Part shown: piece by piece, positions 33,435 to 42,186 of the stretch
How positions within the stretch are numbered: position 1 is the first letter of the stretch
Layout of the letters: each line of letters starts with the position of its first letter
Assembly: GCA_020848735.1 (NCBI GenBank)
Contig: JADLHO010000045.1
Location: forward strand, 1-57,731
Direction: 5' to 3'
DNA: 57,731 nucleotides
From: Planctomycetota bacterium
Lineage (GTDB): Bacteria; Planctomycetota; UBA1135; UBA2386
Translations under genes and position numbers: made by a program
The notes under the pieces: generated by a model
The model's database searches: none
What the model was told of the DNA's origin: nothing
Seen by the model: only the letters and a program-made list of their open reading frames with translations

Positions 33435-34820
33435 TCAGGGGCCGAGCCAACGCGACCGCGCCTCGCGCGCGAGGGCGCGCAGTTCGGGAGCGAGGCCGTC
33501 TTCGCGCGCCGGGTCCGCCATGGCGCGGGCCACCGCACAGAGCTCCGCGGACTCGCCCGTCGCGTCGCGCGCCGCGAGTTCCTCGGCGGACCGCGCGAGT
33601 GCGCCGGCGTCCCGCCCGGCCGCGGCGAGCAGGCTGCGGGTCGCGTCCGCCGCCTCACGCTGCGCGGGTTCGGCATCCGCCGCGGCGAGGCCCGCGTTGC
33701 GCCGCCGCTTCGGAACCTCGAACAGCGTCGCGGCGATCGCGACGAGCCGTGCGAGGCGACGTCGTCCCGCGGGCGAACTGCGCGCGAGATACCAGAGGCC
33801 GAAGGCGCGATCGGCGACCTGGTAGCGCTTGCGCGCCCCGCTGCCACCGCTCGCCTCCTCGACGACGCCGGCATCCACGAGCCGACCGAGGTAGGTGCTG
33901 ACCTGGTTCGAGGGTCGCCGCAGGACGCCCGCGAGCTCGCCCACGGTCACCGGTTCGAGGTGGCGCGCGACACGGTCGAACACACGACGCTGTTCGACGG
34001 ACAAGGCGCGGAGCCGATCGCCGAAGCGCGGAGAGGCGGTTCCGAGCACGTGCTCGAGATCGCCCAGGGGATCGCCGCCCGGCCGTTCGCGCAGGACCTC
34101 GTGCACCGCCGGGATGAGCCAGGCCTCGCCACCGGTCAGCACGCGCAACACGTCGATGCGCTCGGGCTCGCGCTCCACCGCGCGCGCCACGGCGGTCTCG
34201 CCCCGCGCCGCCGCTCGGCCACGCAGGGCCGCGAAGACCTCGCTCCGCTCGAGGTTCCTCAGCGGGAACACGCGGAAGAAGTCGAAGAAGGGCCGATCGA
34301 CGCTGGCGACGGCCGCGACGTAGCGGTCCGCGCTCGCGACGAGCATCACGCGGTCGTCGTCCATCAGCAGCGCGCGCAGGCGATGCTCCGCACTCGCGTC
34401 GGAGAGCGCGTCGAAGAGCTCGCCGAGACCCTCGAGGAGGATCACCGCGCGGCGGCCGTGCGCCTCGAGGCGCGCGAGGAAGGCCGCCTGCGCCGCGGTC
34501 TCGTCGGGCGCGGCGGTCGCGGTCTCGCCGAGGCGATCCGCGAGCCATTCGTCGAGACGCGTCCAGAGGTCGGCGAGATCCGCGATCCCGCAGTAGGCCT
34601 CCTCGGGCAACACGAGCGGGATCCAATCGCGATGCAGGGTCCGCTCGGCGTCGATCGACGCGGCGATCGCGTGGAGCATCGTCGTCTTGCCCGCACCGCG
34701 CGGCCCGACGAAGAGCAGGTGCTGGAGCGGCTTGCCGCGGCGGTTGCCGCGCACCACGCGGAGGACCTCGTCGAGCGTCTTCTGCCGCGCGGACGGCGGT
34801 TCGGGTGTGGCGCGGCTCAT
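33435..34820 (-). CDS. AAA/STAND-like ATPase with C-terminal winged helix
   Basis: The 461-residue protein has Walker A VGPRGAGKTTMLHAI at about residues 38-52. The following strand AVILLEGLGELFD has Glu-Gly where a Walker B Asp-Glu is usual. RALSVEQRRVFDRVARHL and SNQVSTYLGRLVDAGVV form a winged helix-turn-helix. A helical Ala/Arg-rich tail follows. The arrangement resembles archaeal-type ATPases of the AAA/STAND group. The ATG at 34820 overlaps the upstream stop as ATGA. The role is unknown; the upstream operator suggests regulated expression. Confidence 0.7.
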   Translation of the reverse strand: MSRATPEPPSARQKTLDEVLRVVRGNRRGKPLQHLLFVGPRGAGKTTMLHAIAASIDAERTLHRDWIPLVLPEEAYCGIADLADLWTRLDEWLADRLGETATAAPDETAAQAAFLARLEAHGRRAVILLEGLGELFDALSDASAEHRLRALLMDDDRVMLVASADRYVAAVASVDRPFFDFFRVFPLRNLERSEVFAALRGRAAARGETAVARAVEREPERIDVLRVLTGGEAWLIPAVHEVLRERPGGDPLGDLEHVLGTASPRFGDRLRALSVEQRRVFDRVARHLEPVTVGELAGVLRRPSNQVSTYLGRLVDAGVVEEASGGSGARKRYQVADRAFGLWYLARSSPAGRRRLARLVAIAATLFEVPKRRRNAGLAAADAEPAQREAADATRSLLAAAGRDAGALARSAEELAARDATGESAELCAVARAMADPAREDGLAPELRALAREARSRWLGP

Positions 34821-35971
34821 GCGCTGCGGCGCGACCAGTAGTCGCGGAGGAGGTTGGAGAAGAAGACCCAGCGCGCGTCCTGCGGGCGCTGCACGAGGTA
34901 GCCGTCGTGGCGCAGCACGTCGAGCACGTGCCCGAAGCGCGCATCGGCGACCTGGTCGTCGTGCCGCGCGCGCATCCCCGCGAGCGCGCGCAGTTCGCTG
35001 GTGAGGAGACCGTCGGTCCGTGCGCAGAGCGCATCGAGCAGCACGCCGGCGAGACGCGCCGCCTCGCCGTCGAACGTGAGCCCCAGCCGATCCCACATGT
35101 GCTCCACGTACTTGTTGCGTGGCCCGGCGACGAGGCGCTCGCGGTAGGTGCGCTCGACGAGCGCCACGTCGACGGGCGACGTCGCGTCCTGGAGCTCCGC
35201 CACGAGGAGCTGCAGGAAGTAGGGCCAGGGCGGTCCGAGCTGCGCGAGCGCGGCGTCGATCGCGCCTTCCGCAAAGGCGACTCCGTTGTCGGCGCCGAGC
35301 TTCACGAGCATGGCGCGGGCCTCGGCGGCACCCAGCGGCGGCAGATCGAGGACCTCGAAGTCGTTCACCGTGTCCGCGAGACCCAGACGGCGCACGACGC
35401 CGTCGAGCCCGATCGAACCGGTGACGAGGAAGCGCACCGGACCGCCGGCCATCTCCTGCCGCCACTCGCGGAACCAGCGCAGCATCGCGCGGCATTCGGC
35501 GAGGTCGCGCCGCGCGACCTCCGCGACGAGGATCGGGAACTCGTCGAGCAGGAAGGTCGCACGCGTCGCGGTCGTGCGCAGCAGGCCGAGCAGCTCTTCC
35601 GCGGGCCGGCGCCAGTCGGAGCTCTTCAGCTTGACCTTGGTGCCCGAGATCTCGAGCCCCTCGATGCGCCTCAGCGGCGCCTCGAGGACACCGAGCAGAC
35701 GCCGCCAACGCGGGCGCTCCTGGACGAACGGTACGAGCATCGCCTCGACCCATTCGCTCGGGCTGGTGAAGCGCTCGAGGTTGATGCGCCAACGAGGCTC
35801 GGCCTCGGGCGCCGCCGCCTCGAGGTGCATCAGGACGCTCGTCTTCCCGGTCCGGCGCGGCGCCATGAACGAGACGTGGCTCCGCCCCAGCGCACGCTCG
35901 AGGCGTGCGATCACGTCGGGTCGCGGGAAGAACTCGGCGCCCGTGGCGGGGCGCCCGATGCTGAGGTCCAT
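34817..35971 (-). CDS. Archaeal-type AAA ATPase
   Basis: The 384-residue protein begins MDLSIGRPATGAEFFPRPD and has Walker A FMAPRRTGKTSVLMHL at about residues 35-50 and Walker B TFLLDEFPILVAE. VRFLVTGSIGLDGVV and PPWPYFLQLLVAEL follow, typical of the archaeal ATPase / AAA_14-like group. The C-terminal region (GHVLDVLRHDGYLV) looks like a winged helix. It is coupled to the following ATPase by an ATGA overlap, so the two may form a hetero-complex. Three operator-like repeats lie 40-85 nt upstream. No enzyme partner is encoded next to them. Confidence 0.75.
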   Translation of the reverse strand: MDLSIGRPATGAEFFPRPDVIARLERALGRSHVSFMAPRRTGKTSVLMHLEAAAPEAEPRWRINLERFTSPSEWVEAMLVPFVQERPRWRRLLGVLEAPLRRIEGLEISGTKVKLKSSDWRRPAEELLGLLRTTATRATFLLDEFPILVAEVARRDLAECRAMLRWFREWRQEMAGGPVRFLVTGSIGLDGVVRRLGLADTVNDFEVLDLPPLGAAEARAMLVKLGADNGVAFAEGAIDAALAQLGPPWPYFLQLLVAELQDATSPVDVALVERTYRERLVAGPRNKYVEHMWDRLGLTFDGEAARLAGVLLDALCARTDGLLTSELRALAGMRARHDDQVADARFGHVLDVLRHDGYLVQRPQDARWVFFSNLLRDYWSRRSA

Positions 35972-36010
35972 GCCGTCCTCTCGGTCGGGTCGACGACGGG
36001 ACTGGAGTGA

Positions 36011-36056
36011 CTACAGGATTGTAGCACTACAGCATTGTAGCGCTACTGTCCTGTCG
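36011..36056. promoter_or_regulatory. Three tandem operator-like palindromes upstream of the ATPase pair
   Basis: Seen: ctacaggattgtag (36011-36024), ctacagcattgtag (36027-36040) and a degenerate ctactgtcctgtcg (36043-36056), spaced exactly 16 bases apart. The first two are inverted repeats CTACA-N4-TGTAG. On the minus strand each of the first two contains TACAAT, a possible -10 box. The array is 40-85 nt before the ATPase start at 35971. It resembles the TACA/TGTA repeats bound by BlaI/MecI/CopY-type repressors, though their half-site spacing differs. No such regulator is encoded in this window. Confidence 0.65.
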
Positions 36057-36157
36057 CACGACGGATCCGTTGCGCCACACGGTTGTTGCGCCTCGAGGCG
36101 GGGGCGGGTCGGGCGCGCCTCGGCCCAAGTCGCCGACCCCCGGAGCCGGCCGGGCCG

Positions 36158-37540
36158 TCACCCGGCGTCGACGAAGAACTGGGCGATCGCGCCGTCGGGG
36201 CGCCGGTACATCACGACGCGCAGCGCACGATCCGCGAAGCGGAGACGCGTGGTCGAGACCTCCATCCCGCCCCGCTCCGCGGTGCGGAGCAGCTCCACGG
36301 CGCGCGGCGCGCCGAGCGGGCCGAGGCGGCGGGCGGCCCCCGCGACCCGCTCCGGCGAGAGGTAGGCGTCGAAGTCCGGGGTGAAGGCCGCGCGGTCGGG
36401 CTCGCCGCGCTGAAGCCGGGCGAAGACCGCCGCGACCGTCTCGGCCACCGACGCCCCGCGAACCACCGGGACCTGCGGTACCGAGTCGACGAGCAGACCG
36501 CGGAGGAGTTCGCGCGGCAGCTCGCCGACCCCATCGCCGAGGTTCGCGAGGACGACCACCGCCGCGGAGAGCGCCGGGATGGCGAGGCTCGTGGCATGGA
36601 AGCCGTCGACCGCGCCGTCGTGGCCGAGCGTCCGCCTCCCCTCGAAGACGCCGATCGCGAGTCCGCCCCCGTAGTTCGTCGAGCGACCCGTCGAGCAGGT
36701 GCGCGGCGAACTCAGCACCGCGAAGGAGGCGGGCGAGAGGAGCCGACCCTCGAGCAGGGCCAGGTTCCACTTCGCGAGGTCCGTCGCCGTCGACCACATT
36801 CCGCCCGCAGCCTCGATCCAACCCGCGGCCTCGGGCGTGCACGGCTCCGGATCGCCGAGCGCGAAGCGCACGTGACCGCGCGCGAGGCGTTCGGTGCCGG
36901 GCTCCGGCAGGTAGACGGTGTCCGTCATCCCGAGCGGCTCGAGGATGCGCTCGCTCAACACGCTCGCGAACGGGCGACCGGTGACCTTCTCGAGGATGCG
37001 ACCGAGCAGCACGTAGCCGGTGTTGCTGTAGGACCAGCGTGAGCCCGGCTCGAAGTCGAGCGGCCCGCCGGCATAGCGGCGCAGCAGCTCGTCGGGCGAG
37101 ATCGGCGTCCGCATCCGCGCGTCGACGTAGTCGAGCGGGTAGTAGTCGGGATAGCCGGAGACGTGGTGCATCAGGTCGAGCACCGAGATGTCCGCCGCGC
37201 GCGTGAGCTCGGGATACCAGGTGGCCACCTTGTCCTCGAGCGCGAGCTTGCCGTCCTCGACGAGCAACAGCACGCAGGCACAGGTGAACTGCTTCGTCAC
37301 CGAGCCGATCGCGAAGCGCGTGCGCGTGGTGACGGCCTCGTCACCGCCGCACGCGCTCCGACCGAAACCGCGGGCGAGCACCAGGCGACCGTCCTGCACG
37401 ACCGCGACCGAGAGCCCGACTCCGCCGCGCGCGAGCTGTGCCTCGACGATGCGGGCGAAACGTTCCCCACCGGCCGCGTCCTGGGCAGCGAGGGCGGCAG
37501 ACGCGAGGACGGCGAGGACGAACGCGGCGGCGCATCGCAT
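36158..37540 (-). CDS. Secreted serine hydrolase, class C beta-lactamase / DD-peptidase family
   Basis: The 460-residue protein has a signal peptide (MRCAAAFVLAVLASAALAAQ). It has the three catalytic motifs of the S12 family: SVTK at 80-83, YSN at 171-173, and HDG at 307-309 replacing KTG. DLMHHVSGYPDYY and LEPLGMTDTVYLPEPG are also typical. A C-terminal extension follows the hydrolase domain. Members hydrolyse esters, amides or peptides; true beta-lactamase activity cannot be claimed. It is divergent from the nonaheme cytochrome gene, with 151 nt between. Confidence 0.85.
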   Translation of the reverse strand: MRCAAAFVLAVLASAALAAQDAAGGERFARIVEAQLARGGVGLSVAVVQDGRLVLARGFGRSACGGDEAVTTRTRFAIGSVTKQFTCACVLLLVEDGKLALEDKVATWYPELTRAADISVLDLMHHVSGYPDYYPLDYVDARMRTPISPDELLRRYAGGPLDFEPGSRWSYSNTGYVLLGRILEKVTGRPFASVLSERILEPLGMTDTVYLPEPGTERLARGHVRFALGDPEPCTPEAAGWIEAAGGMWSTATDLAKWNLALLEGRLLSPASFAVLSSPRTCSTGRSTNYGGGLAIGVFEGRRTLGHDGAVDGFHATSLAIPALSAAVVVLANLGDGVGELPRELLRGLLVDSVPQVPVVRGASVAETVAAVFARLQRGEPDRAAFTPDFDAYLSPERVAGAARRLGPLGAPRAVELLRTAERGGMEVSTTRLRFADRALRVVMYRRPDGAIAQFFVDAG

Positions 37541-37691
37541 GTGCGGAGCTTCGCGGCTCGTGCGCCTCGGCGCGACTCCGCCGTCGCTGCGACATATCGC
37601 TGTTCTGCGAGATTTCCGAGTCTCGTGAGCCGGAACGGGGAGGGCGAGCCGTAGGGCACTCGCCCGACAGGGAACTGCCGAGGACCGCCCC

Positions 37692-40022
37692 ATGCATCGA
37701 AAGCCCCGCTCGCGCTCGCTCCTCCTCCTCGCCGGCCTCGCGCTGGCCACCGTCGGCGGATTCGCCGCCACCCGTTCCAGTGCACCAGCCGCCGTCGGTT
37801 GGAACCTGGTCGGCTGGAACGACCTCGGCATGCACTGCATGGACGCGGATTACTCCGTGTTCTCGATCCTGCCGCCCTTCAACACGATCCAGGCGCAGCT
37901 CATCGACGCCCAAGGTCGACTCGTCCGGACGACCAACGGCATCCGGGTGACGTACGAGGCCGTAGCGGACCCCGAGGGTTCGATCAACCGGAGCTCGCAG
38001 GGGAAGACCAACTACTGGCAGCACGCGAACGAGCTCTACGGAGCCGCAGCGGTCCCGGACACCGGCCTCGCCGGCCACGACATGCCGGGCCCGGCCAACA
38101 CGCCGCAGCCGATGGCCTTCGACGCGCAGAAGGGCCTGTTCCACGCGGAGGGCATCCCGATCACGCCCTTCGACGACCTCGGCCGCAAGCGCCCCTATCC
38201 GATGATGCGCCTCACGGCGCGCAATGGCACGGGAGCCGTGCTCGCGACGACCGACATCGTGCTGCCCGTGTCCGACGAGATGGACTGCAGCCTCTGCCAC
38301 GCGTCCGACACACAGTCCGCGGCGATGCCGTCCAACGGCTGGCTGCACGCGCCGGACTTCGAGCGCGATTACCGCCTGAACATCCTCGCCCTGCACGACG
38401 AACGCCAGGCGACGGACCCGCGCTTCACCGCCGCGCTCGCCACGCACGGCTTCTCGCCGCAGGGATTGCTCGCGACGGCCGCCGGTGGCCGCGCGATCCT
38501 CTGCGCGAGCTGCCACGCCTCGAACGCGCTGCCGGGGACGGGCATCGCCGGCATCTCGCCGCTGACGAGTGCCATGCACGCGGGTCACGCGCCGGTCACC
38601 GATCCGCTCACCGGGCAGGCGCTCGATGCGAGCACCAACCGCGCCTCGTGCTATCGCTGCCACCCCGGCTCCGACACGCGATGCCTGCGCGGCGCCATGG
38701 GCGCGGCGGTGGCGTCCGATGCGTCGCTCGCGATCCAGTGCCAGGATTGCCATGGCACGATGAGCGCGGTCGGCGACACCGCGCGGGTGGGCTGGCTCGA
38801 CCAGCCGAACTGCCAGAACTGCCACACGGGCACCGCGACGCACAACAACGGCCAGATCCGTTACGACAGCGCACTGCTCGCCAACGGCCAACGCCGCGTC
38901 GCCGTCGACGCGACCTTCGCCACGCAGTCCGACACACCGGCGCCGGGCTTCTCGCTCTATCGCTTCTCGACCGGTCACGGGGGATTGGCGTGCGAGGCGT
39001 GCCACGGCTCGACGCACGCCGAGTTCCCCGCCGCGCACGGCAACGACAACCTGCAGAGCATCGGTCTCCAGGGTCACGTCGGGACGCTCGTCGAATGCAC
39101 GGCGTGCCACGACGAGATGCCCGAGACCTTCGACGGCGGCCCCCACGGCATGCACCCGGTCGGCGCGGCCTGGGCGCGCGATCACGGCGACGCCGTCGAG
39201 CAGAACGGCATCGCCGCATGCCAGGCCTGCCACGGTGCGGACTCGCGAGGCACGGTGCTCTCGCTGGCCCATGCACCGCGTTCGATCAGCACCCGCTACG
39301 GCGCGCGCGGCTTCTGGAGAGGCCAGCGCATGTCGTGCTTCGAGTGCCACGACGGCCCTGACCGCGAGATCCAGACGACCGATGCCGCCCCGATCGTCCA
39401 GGATGCCCAGGGCAACGCGATCGACCTGCCCATCACGATCGCGCTCGTCGGCAGCGACCCGAACAACGATCCGCTGAGCTTCCGCGTCGTGTCGCAACCG
39501 GCACACGGCCTCGTCGGCATCGTCGGCACCGTCGCGAGCTATCGCCCCGAGCCCGGCTTCGCCGGGATCGACTCCTTCACGTTCGCGGCCTGGGACGGCA
39601 AACGCGACAGCAACCTCGGCACCGTGACGATCGCCCGGGGCGCGAGCACGTCGAGCTATGGCGTCGGCTATCCCGGCCAGGGCGGAGTGATCCCCGCGCT
39701 CGGAACGAACGGCCGGCCGGTCCTCGGCGCGAGCTTCGACCTCGTCCTCGGCAATGCCGCCCAGGTGAACACGGCGATGGGGATCCTGCTCTCCGCGGAG
39801 CCGGCGCGCCTCGCCACCCCCTTTGGCGGCGTGCTGCTGGTGCAGGCCCTCGACGGCGTGTTCGGCACCCTGCCCGCCGCCGGCGCGACGATCGCCATCC
39901 AGACGCCCTCGTCACCGGCGCTCGTCGGCGCGAACCTGCACGTGCAGCTCGTGCACGCGGATCAGGGCGCGCGCTTCGGACTCGCGTTCAGCCGCGGGCT
40001 GCGCCTCACGTTCGGCAACTGA
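37692..40022 (+). CDS. Secreted nonaheme c-type cytochrome
   Basis: The 776-residue protein starts with a signal peptide (RSLLLLAGLALATVGGFAA). A family-typical N-terminal domain follows (NDLGMHCMDADYSVFSILPP). Nine CxxCH haem motifs are present, with first Cys at about 199, 271, 320, 350, 374, 434, 469, 510 and 549. A cadherin-like beta domain (about 565-645, VGSDPNNDPLSFRVVSQPAHG) and the C-terminal domain shared by secreted proteins of this window follow. It is probably periplasmic or surface-located and carries electrons. No partner oxidase or porin is encoded here. The substrate is unknown. Confidence 0.9.
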   Translation: MHRKPRSRSLLLLAGLALATVGGFAATRSSAPAAVGWNLVGWNDLGMHCMDADYSVFSILPPFNTIQAQLIDAQGRLVRTTNGIRVTYEAVADPEGSINRSSQGKTNYWQHANELYGAAAVPDTGLAGHDMPGPANTPQPMAFDAQKGLFHAEGIPITPFDDLGRKRPYPMMRLTARNGTGAVLATTDIVLPVSDEMDCSLCHASDTQSAAMPSNGWLHAPDFERDYRLNILALHDERQATDPRFTAALATHGFSPQGLLATAAGGRAILCASCHASNALPGTGIAGISPLTSAMHAGHAPVTDPLTGQALDASTNRASCYRCHPGSDTRCLRGAMGAAVASDASLAIQCQDCHGTMSAVGDTARVGWLDQPNCQNCHTGTATHNNGQIRYDSALLANGQRRVAVDATFATQSDTPAPGFSLYRFSTGHGGLACEACHGSTHAEFPAAHGNDNLQSIGLQGHVGTLVECTACHDEMPETFDGGPHGMHPVGAAWARDHGDAVEQNGIAACQACHGADSRGTVLSLAHAPRSISTRYGARGFWRGQRMSCFECHDGPDREIQTTDAAPIVQDAQGNAIDLPITIALVGSDPNNDPLSFRVVSQPAHGLVGIVGTVASYRPEPGFAGIDSFTFAAWDGKRDSNLGTVTIARGASTSSYGVGYPGQGGVIPALGTNGRPVLGASFDLVLGNAAQVNTAMGILLSAEPARLATPFGGVLLVQALDGVFGTLPAAGATIAIQTPSSPALVGANLHVQLVHADQGARFGLAFSRGLRLTFGN

Positions 40023-40037
40023 GCCGCAGGGCGACGT

Positions 40038-42104
40038 TCAGCGCCAATCGTGCGTGAACGCCTGCGGCTCGACGCCGCGCAGCAGCGAGCTCGTGCCCTT
40101 CTCGACGTCGCCGCCGACCGCGGCGACGTGACGGCGCAAGCGGTCCATCGCGAGCAGTCCCGAGAGGATGCGGAGCGCACGGAACTCGTCCTCGAGCACG
40201 GCGCAGTGGAGTGCGGCGACGCGCTGCTGCGACTCGTCCTGCCCGGCCGCGTGATGGCAGAGCACGAGCATCGAGACGAGGTGCTCGATGCTCTTGCCGA
40301 AGCGCTGGATCGGGACCTGCGCGCGCGTGAGCTCGAGCTGGAACCAGAGATTGATGCCGAGGTAGGTCCAGCGCCGCCCGCGCAGCTTGCGCTCGGCGAA
40401 GCGCGCGGGGCGTCGCAACGCGGCGGGAAGACCGCGGAAGCGCGGCAGCCACGCACTGGGGATCAGCCGCCCCGGCAGCCGCAGCAGCTCGAGCAGCGCA
40501 TTGCCCGCGGTCCAGCCGGAGAGCCGCCAGAAGCCGGCATTGCCGAGCAGCCGCACGGTGGCGGTCAGGCAACGCTTCGGCCAGCGCAGGAAGGACGCCG
40601 GACCGATGCGGAGGATGAGCTGGTCCTTCGGCAGGGGCTGGCCGTCGGGGCCCGCATTGATCGACTGGATCACGCCGAGCATGCCCGCCATGTAGCGATC
40701 GACGAAGGCCGTCGTGACGTCCTTCACCATTCCCATGAGGATGAGGTCGTCCTCGCCCTCGACGACGCCGAACACGTGCATGTTCGCGCGCGCCTGCGAG
40801 ACCCGGGACCGCTCGTCGAAGCTGCGCCCGCCGAGCACGCGCTCGCACGCGCGCAGCGACTGGAGCGCCGAACCCGCCGCGGCCGACTTCGTGAGGTCGC
40901 GCAGACCCGCGAGATCGACGCCGTCGGCATCCTGCTGGAGCGAGAGGTGCGAGAGCGCACGCGACTGCAATGCCCCGCCGAGCATGCGACCGAGCGCCAG
41001 CCGCGGCAGCTCGTGCTTCACGACGAGCCCACCGACGCCGTCGCGCGTCTTCGCGTAGTGCGCGGCATCCGCCGCGAACATGCGCTGATAGCCCGCCGCC
41101 ATCGCGGCGAGCATGCAGCGCCCCATCCGCAGGCAGTAGAACAGCACCTCGACGCCATCGGCTTCGATGCGATTCTGCAGCGGCACCGGGAAGTTGTGCA
41201 GGTGAACGCGCGCATTGAAGTTCGGATGGAAGGCATCGACGCGCGACGGCTCGAGACGGAACTCGTGGTCGGCACCGCTCGCGCGATCGATGTCGGTCGC
41301 CGGCAGCTCGACGACGAAGAGCCCCACCTGCTTGCCGTCCTTGCCGATCCGCGCGACGAGCCCCGCGATGCCGCCGTGCGCGGCGTTGGTGATCCAGAGC
41401 TTGTTCCGCGAGCCGTCGGCGAAGACCCGCCAGCAGCCGTTCGCCTCGTCCTTCTCCACGTAGGCGCGGACCTTCTTCGCATTGACGCCGACACCGACCT
41501 CGGTCAGCGCGAAGCTCATCAGACGCCCCTGCGCGATCATCGGCAGGAACGTGCGCTTCTGCGCGTCGGTCCCGTAGCCGATCAGCGAGCCCGCACCGAT
41601 CGTGAGCTCACCCGAGATCTCGACCGCGAGCGCGCCGAGCCCGTTCGCGGCGAGTTCCTCCTCGACGACCGCGAGCTCCGGATAGCTCGCATCGTGCCCG
41701 CCGAAGCTCGCCGGCACGGTGAAGCCATAGCCGCCCGCCGCCGTCACGCGCGCGCGCAGCTCGGCCGAGAGCTTGGCATCGCTCGCGAAGGCCACGCCGC
41801 GCGCCATGCAGTCGATCGCGGCCTCGACCACCGGCCGACCCTTCGCCGCGGCGCGTTGCCCCAGCCCCGCTCCCGATCGCAGCTCCGCGACGTCCGGCAG
41901 GGGTCCGTAGATCAGGCGCTGGACGAGGCTCTGGCGCGTGCGTCCGAGCCGCTGCGCCGCGCCGGCCGCCGCCGCGTCGAGCGCACCCACGTCCCGCGCC
42001 TGCGCCGCATCACCGGCGGCGGCGAGGGCCTGCGCGGCGAGGGAACCAGCGGCCCCGTTCGGAGCCGCGGAACGGGTCTTCGGATCGTCGGCGTGCGTCG
42101 TCAT
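40038..42104 (-). CDS. Large acyl-CoA dehydrogenase-family protein
   Basis: The 688-residue protein has the acyl-CoA dehydrogenase layout. FTVPASFGGHDASYPELAVV and LTIGAGSLIGYGTDAQKRTF are in the N-terminal domain. MSFALTEVGVGVNAKKVRA is the middle domain, where the usual GxGSD is GVGVN. LGGRSFDERSRVSQARANM and FGVVEGEDDLILMGMVKDV are in the C-terminal helical domain. A further 230 or so residues extend past the standard length, as in FadE or very-long-chain enzymes. A short-chain substrate is unlikely. The kinase gene lies 82 nt upstream on the same strand. Confidence 0.85.
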   Translation of the reverse strand: MTTHADDPKTRSAAPNGAAGSLAAQALAAAGDAAQARDVGALDAAAAGAAQRLGRTRQSLVQRLIYGPLPDVAELRSGAGLGQRAAAKGRPVVEAAIDCMARGVAFASDAKLSAELRARVTAAGGYGFTVPASFGGHDASYPELAVVEEELAANGLGALAVEISGELTIGAGSLIGYGTDAQKRTFLPMIAQGRLMSFALTEVGVGVNAKKVRAYVEKDEANGCWRVFADGSRNKLWITNAAHGGIAGLVARIGKDGKQVGLFVVELPATDIDRASGADHEFRLEPSRVDAFHPNFNARVHLHNFPVPLQNRIEADGVEVLFYCLRMGRCMLAAMAAGYQRMFAADAAHYAKTRDGVGGLVVKHELPRLALGRMLGGALQSRALSHLSLQQDADGVDLAGLRDLTKSAAAGSALQSLRACERVLGGRSFDERSRVSQARANMHVFGVVEGEDDLILMGMVKDVTTAFVDRYMAGMLGVIQSINAGPDGQPLPKDQLILRIGPASFLRWPKRCLTATVRLLGNAGFWRLSGWTAGNALLELLRLPGRLIPSAWLPRFRGLPAALRRPARFAERKLRGRRWTYLGINLWFQLELTRAQVPIQRFGKSIEHLVSMLVLCHHAAGQDESQQRVAALHCAVLEDEFRALRILSGLLAMDRLRRHVAAVGGDVEKGTSSLLRGVEPQAFTHDWR

Positions 42105-42186
42105 GGCGAGCTCGAGAAGGAGCCCCGCAGCATAGCGACGCACAGCGGCGGTTCTCCTGCGCGCATCGCGGCGAGGAGCGTGCGCT

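Noticed and set aside
33419..33450. Terminator hairpin between the Asn-synthase-like and ATPase genes
   Set aside because: Only a five-base stem (ctgag/ctcag) with an imperfect extension and no T-tract; too weak to list as a feature.
36011..36056. Operator repeats as control of the serine hydrolase (a beta-lactamase/BlaI pair)
   Set aside because: The hydrolase gene starts about 1.5 kb away and only its 3' end is near. The repeats are directly upstream of the ATPase pair.
36011..36056. CRISPR array
   Set aside because: There are only three 16-bp units with 2-nt gaps and no spacers; they are operator-like.
36158..37540. Antibiotic-resistance beta-lactamase
   Set aside because: Motifs fit the broad S12 serine hydrolase family (HDG in place of KTG). 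Nothing shows beta-lactam specificity.
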